A DNA stretch of 64,000 bases from Dioscorea cayenensis subsp. rotundata. Taxonomy: Eukaryota; Streptophyta; Magnoliopsida; Dioscoreales; Dioscoreaceae. The translations under genes and the position numbers were made by a program. The notes under the pieces are model-generated. The model had not been told where the DNA came from. It searched no databases and was given only the letters and a program-made list of their open reading frames with translations. This document shows positions 59,866 to 64,000 of the stretch, in pieces. The stretch spans positions 23,869,016 through 23,933,015 of the forward strand of contig NC_052475.1 in NCBI RefSeq assembly GCF_009730915.1. The letters run 5' to 3'. Positions within the stretch are counted from its first letter, which is position 1, and each line of letters begins with the position of its first letter.

Positions 59866-62530
59866 ATGGTATGTTGTTATCCCTTTTGTGAGTCGTTCTC
59901 AATTTTTACGTTTTTTCTTGGATTTGATTGATTGATTCTTCTGATTTTTCTGTGATCCCTTAAGGTTAGGGTTTCTTTATATATATATATTTGCGTTCGA
60001 TATTTCGGTTGATTGATGGGAATTCCTTCCTCTAATCGCATTGAATTTCCTTTTTTTAAATACGAGTTAGTCCAAATTTGGTTTTTTTTTCTAAATCAAT
60101 TGATTTGTTTGTTATTACTGTCAATCTTTAGTTTTGATGTCGTCTGATGAAATTCCGAATTTCAGATCATCTATGGAAGATGATGAGTTTTTTTTTTTCC
60201 ATGGGAACACTCTACATGGAAACTCTGAGAAAAAAGTTGGCTTCTTTTCATGGATGGTATCTAAAATTGTCTGTTTATCTGTTTTGCAGTCTTCTCTTGC
60301 GGCTGCTAGGGCTGATAATTTCTATTATCCACCAGAATGGACCCCAAAACAGGTATCTTTTTCTTCTTTGTGCTTGATGCTTTTAATTTGACTTCATTTT
60401 CGTTAGAATTTTTAGTTTTAAACTCATGCTGAATTGCTGGGACTGAATGAGAAGTTTGATTTCTTTGTTCAGGGTTCTTTGAACAAGTTTCATGGACAAC
60501 ATGCATTGAGGGAGAGGGCACGAAAGCTAGACCAGGGAATTTTGATTATAAGGTAAAAGATTTTGATATGGGCTTTTAATAAGGATGATGTGAATTTATA
60601 GTTAATGCTTATTGTGGCAAATTTTCTCAAACACTTTTGCGTTTACTGGTTTAGAATTATTCAACTTTTGGGATAGATGGAACATTAATGTTGTTATGTG
60701 TGTTAACCAGTTCTTTTTAATCTATTTATTATTCTATGAACATGCTCAATAGGATTTGCACTTCAAATAAGATAGCATGCAAAAGTGGACTTCTTGGAAG
60801 AGCTGTTGCTAGTGATAATTACACTTTTTGTGCGTCTGTAAAAAAGCATGTAAAATTTCTTCTCAAACGGTCTTGTTTGAAAGGAAAAGAACTTTATGTA
60901 ATGCATAATCTGGCTAGAAATTGATTGGATTACTGCTTTACAGTTATTCATTGGGTTTATTTTGAATTCACTGTAGCAATTTGTGATGGCATCACATCAT
61001 GTTCTTTGTTCAATTGGTTTTTTTCTACGGGGTTAACCCTTCATCTGGGAAGATTTGCATTTTGGGAGTGTATAGATGGCTTCCATTAGTAGGTGAAACC
61101 CACTCTTGTTCTTATGTTAACTTTTTCTCATTTGAGGAGTTGAATTTAGCATTGGAGAGGACAGACCCCTAAATTTGGCACGAGTGACTTTTTGCTTATA
61201 TTTGTGTTTACAAGTATGTGGCTCAGTGAAAGGAAGCATTAAGTTTTAGAGTTGTTGTTGTGGATGTCCGAGAGAAAAAAATAAAAAATAAAAATCTTGT
61301 TCTTTTACCCATTTCAGTTTTCTCAACCAAGAATTTTTTTTATTTTCAGATTTGAAATGCCTTTCAATATATGGTGTGGCGGATGCAACTCTATGATTGC
61401 CAAGGGTGTGAGGTTTAATGCAGAGAAAAAGCAAGTTGGGAACTATTATTCTACAAAGGTACCTTCCTGTACTTACTATTTACTGGTGCTCTCCACATTA
61501 TGACTTTTTAATTTTTAACCTATTTGCAAAATCATAGTTCACAATGTTTGTATTTCTATAAAACTTTTATTTACTTGCATCTGTATGTGTTAGGAATTTA
61601 CCCTCATTGTCTTATTCCGTATTAGCCCTGTCTTGATGTTATCTAGATGCTGAATGTGACCTCTTTAGTTTTGATCAGATATGGAGCTTTACAATGAAGT
61701 CGGCATGCTGCAAGCATGAAATTGTTATTCAGACAGATCCTAAAAACTGTGAGTATGTCATCATTAGCGGAGCTCAGAGGAAGACTGAAGAATTTGACAT
61801 TGAAGATGCAGAAACATTTGCTCTGCCAGCAGATGAAGGTACTTGAATTATTCAATATAGAGAAAGCCTCAAATTTGTTAAGAGTGTATATCTTATAATA
61901 GAGGTTTATGTTGCAGAAAGGGGAAAGCTTTCAGATCCCTTCTACCGTCTTGAACACCAGGAAGAGGATCTGCGGAAGAAGAAAGAAGCTGAGCCCCTCT
62001 TGGTGCGTCTCCAGAAAGTTACTGATAGCAGGCATTCTGATGACTACAACCTAAACAGAGCTCTTCGTGCTCGTCTAAGAGTTTGTCTCTTAACCTTTAT
62101 CCAACAATCCATTACTCTGTTTAACTCTACTGTCATAGTCTTAACTATGTCCTTCATACAGGGTCAAAAGAGAAAGGTTGCTGAAGAAGAGGTGGCGTCA
62201 AGAAAGTTAGGTCTAGGGATAAGGCTTCTTCCTCCATCAACCGAGGACGGTGCAACTGCTGCCAAAGTGAAGTTCGCCTCTAAGTTTGAGAAGAATATGA
62301 AGGACAAGAGAGCAGCAATCAAATCATCCTCCATTTTTGCCTCCTCAATGACCTCTCCAGCTGGGAACAAACTTTCTGAACTTGAATCAAAAAGGAGGAA
62401 AATAAAAGCATCTACAGCATCTGCCTTGCTGACAGGGAGGGTCAAGCCTTCATCATGGGTCCAACAAAGCCACACTTCACTGAGTGCTGCTCGTAGTGGG
62501 AGAAACTCTGTGGTGTTAACGCGCAAGTAG
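59866..62530 (+). CDS. CWC16/CCDC130-type pre-mRNA splicing factor, seven exons
   Basis: The CWC16 family (yeast Yju2/Cwc16, human CCDC94 and CCDC130) acts in the spliceosome around the first step of splicing. Exons: 59866-59868 (ATG only), 60290-60352, 60473-60552, 61350-61458, 61679-61838, 61917-62080, 62162-62530, total 948 nt, 315 residues. After the Met comes SSLAAARADNFYYPPEW, then GSLNKFHGQHALRERARKL and the zinc-binding FNIWCGGCNSMIAKGVRF with a second site SACCKHEIVIQTDPKN. The middle (FYRLEHQEEDLRKKKEAEP) is probably helical, and the C-terminus is basic and Ser-rich. All introns are GT-AG and phases match. The last intron (62081-62161, 81 nt) has no stop, keeps the frame and has a weak GTTTGT donor. 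AARADNFYYPPEW points to the CCDC130 branch rather than CCDC94. The gene looks intact. Confidence 0.94.
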
Positions 62531-63010
62531 TTAGGCATTCACGTTGTTCTGGACACCATCTGCGAAAGTGTGTTTATTGTACTGTCTGTACTCTGTAGAA
62601 GATTCTGTTAATTTTGATACAATTAATACAAAGTAATAAGCTTTTTTTGGAAAATCAAGTTGGTGTTATTGAAATGTTTGCCACATTGAATGCAATGCAG
62701 AATGTTGCTCAAATAGTAATCTTCATGAGTATATATTATATATATGTGCATATGAACAGGAGCCCCCCACCCATGTATCAAGGCTAAAGTGCCAGCCAGC
62801 TTTGTTTTTTAGTTATTGCTAAAATTTAGTAGAAGGGAAGACCTCCCTTTGTTTCTTCAACGTCACGGAAGCATTCATTCATTCATTCATTTGGAACCCT
62901 GCTCCCCTCTCCGCATAATAAGGGCCACAAGAAATGGAGTCTTGTTAGTTTCTTCTTATCTTTGGCGTACCTTCTTCAATGCCCTGCCCCATGACTTCTT
63001 TTCCTCTTTC
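62531..63010. other. 3' UTR of CWC16-like gene and CLE promoter/leader
   Basis: The first ~110 bp carry AATACAATTAATACAAAG, probably near the polyadenylation region. A TATA-like stretch lies at about 62731-62744. The frame upstream of the CLE start is open back to 62816 but the extra residues are not like a signal peptide, so this part is taken as leader. Confidence 0.5.
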
Positions 63011-63313
63011 ATGGCCATGAGAAGGTCCCTTATTTTAGGACTTGTCCTTCTCTTTCTTGTTCTTCATGGTTTGATTTGCCATGCCAGACCACTTGTTACT
63101 ACTACTAGTACTACTATTCTCACTGTTAACATTGGCCGGAAAATGTTGGGTTCCCATGCAAGAAGACATAGTCACCACCATCATCATCATCACCATCATG
63201 TTCATCATCAGCAGCTTCAACCTCCCATTGAAGATGATGGCAATGAGATTGATCCAAGGTATGGTGTGGAGAAGAGACTTGTTCCCTCTGGGCCTAATCC
63301 TTTGCACCATTGA
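63011..63313 (+). CDS. CLE signalling-peptide precursor
   Basis: CLE peptides are secreted 12-13-residue ligands of leucine-rich-repeat receptor kinases that control meristem and vascular cell fate. The 100-residue precursor, without introns, starts MAMRRSLILGLVLLFLVL, a clear signal peptide ending near HGLICHARP. A variable region contains a His-rich run (HSHHHHHHHHHVHHQQ, about residues 56-71). The C-terminus is DPRYGVEKRLVPSGPNPLHH, whose last 12 residues, RLVPSGPNPLHH, are a perfect CLE motif with the two hydroxylatable prolines. This dodecapeptide matches what I recall of Arabidopsis CLE13 and is close to CLE9-CLE12. The ATG at 63011 was chosen because it places the signal peptide at the N-terminus. 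The frame is open further upstream to 62816. The His run is unusual and may vary among alleles. Confidence 0.94.
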   Translation: MAMRRSLILGLVLLFLVLHGLICHARPLVTTTSTTILTVNIGRKMLGSHARRHSHHHHHHHHHVHHQQLQPPIEDDGNEIDPRYGVEKRLVPSGPNPLHH

Positions 63314-64000
63314 CAGGTCATTTCTCTTTTTCTATTCCTGTTTCCATTATTGAGCTTTTAGACAGAAGGAGAAGGAGAAGAACATGAAGAAGTTGTTGTT
63401 ATTGTTGTTGCAGTTGTTGTTGTTGTTGTTGTTGTTCATTTTCATTCTTTTTTCTGTGGATGAATGGCTAGAAATGTTATCAATAATCTCTGTCCAACTT
63501 GTTCATGTATAGATTATATATCCAATTAAGTTTTCGCATTGCATGCATAATTATATTTGTCATATAAGAGTTTAATGAAAAATTAGGATCATATATATAT
63601 ATATATATATATGAACTATGTTTTTGAGTATATATTGCATGTAAGCCTCTTTGTTCACATTGGAGAGTTATAATAATAATATAAGAAAAGAGTAACTGAG
63701 ACGGCACGAACAGGCACGCATCACAACCTTCTCTAATGTAGTAAGAACGAAGCATGGCACCGTGATTAATAATGCTATTATTTTTATATTGCTATTTTTC
63801 ACTATTTGAACTTCATTCATGGTTGACTTTTTTTTTTTTTCTCTCTCTATCTTTATTATTATATTTTTTGGTTTCAAAAAGTATGTCTTGGAATCTATTT
63901 GATGGATGTGGTTGACTAAACCAATTGGATGGTGGTCTAAAATGGAGGAGATCAAATAGCATCATGCATGGGTTGACTTTGTGAAATAGAGTGTGCTTTA
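63314..64000. other. 3' flank of the CLE gene
   Basis: Contains a GTT trinucleotide repeat at about 63395-63436, a TA tract at about 63591-63612 and AT-rich DNA. No further gene recognised before the window ends. Confidence 0.5.

Overview
The window is nuclear DNA of a flowering plant. It is AT-rich and full of TA microsatellites, has spliced genes with GT-AG introns, and carries plant-specific families (Aux/IAA, CLE, DUF4408/DUF761) and plant transposon classes. The gene sequences would fit a non-grass monocot, but that is only an impression and no species is claimed.

At least five genes look able to encode protein, all on the + strand and mostly in the right half: an Aux/IAA auxin repressor (36179-39704, with apparent homopolymer indels in exon 1), a DUF4408/DUF761 membrane protein (45514-46074), a small RNase III-like protein with a dsRNA-binding domain (53050-55298), a CWC16/CCDC130-type splicing factor in seven exons (59866-62530) and a CLE peptide precursor (63011-63313). 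A tRNA-Ser(CGA) gene lies on the - strand at 22745-22826. These genes serve unrelated housekeeping, RNA and signalling roles, and nothing suggests that they form a cluster or pathway.

The left half holds two decayed genes. The first (9261-17803, - strand) is a pseudogene of translation initiation factor eIF2 alpha. It lacks middle exons including the Ser51 region, has a premature stop, and is split in exon 1 by a 5.46-kb Ty3/Gypsy retrotransposon with 424- and 428-bp LTRs. The second (25044-27754, + strand) is a pseudogene of N-carbamoylputrescine amidase with missing exons, a nonsense codon and frameshifts. A near-perfect 35-bp-arm hairpin with a 9-nt loop lies just downstream at 28159-28237.

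Most of the rest is mobile DNA whose borders can be read from the sequence. It includes a hAT element with 8-bp target duplication (2128-3233), a PIF/Harbinger-like MITE (5074-5467), a Mutator-like element with long TIRs, 9-bp duplication and a captured PPR fragment (19029-21527), and four solo LTRs (21609-22585, 48094-49280, 49881-51354 inverted, about 57433-58836). There are also two copies of one tRNA-derived SINE family (43136-43313, 57223-57383) and a Helitron-like element (55597-56280). A non-coding repeat block is present in three partial or full copies around 49455-52019.

Three GC-rich islands (about 6060-6410, 31660-32230, 33990-34310) each carry three CACGTG G-boxes but no recognisable gene. 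About 3.2 kb upstream of the splicing-factor gene lies a second copy of its promoter, 5' UTR, ATG and intron-1 start, separated from it by a SINE and a solo LTR. No CRISPR, operon or other prokaryotic system is present, and I did not find a convincing new multi-gene system. The most unusual items are the split eIF2 alpha pseudogene with its odd insertion border, the hairpin, and the duplicated promoter/first exon.
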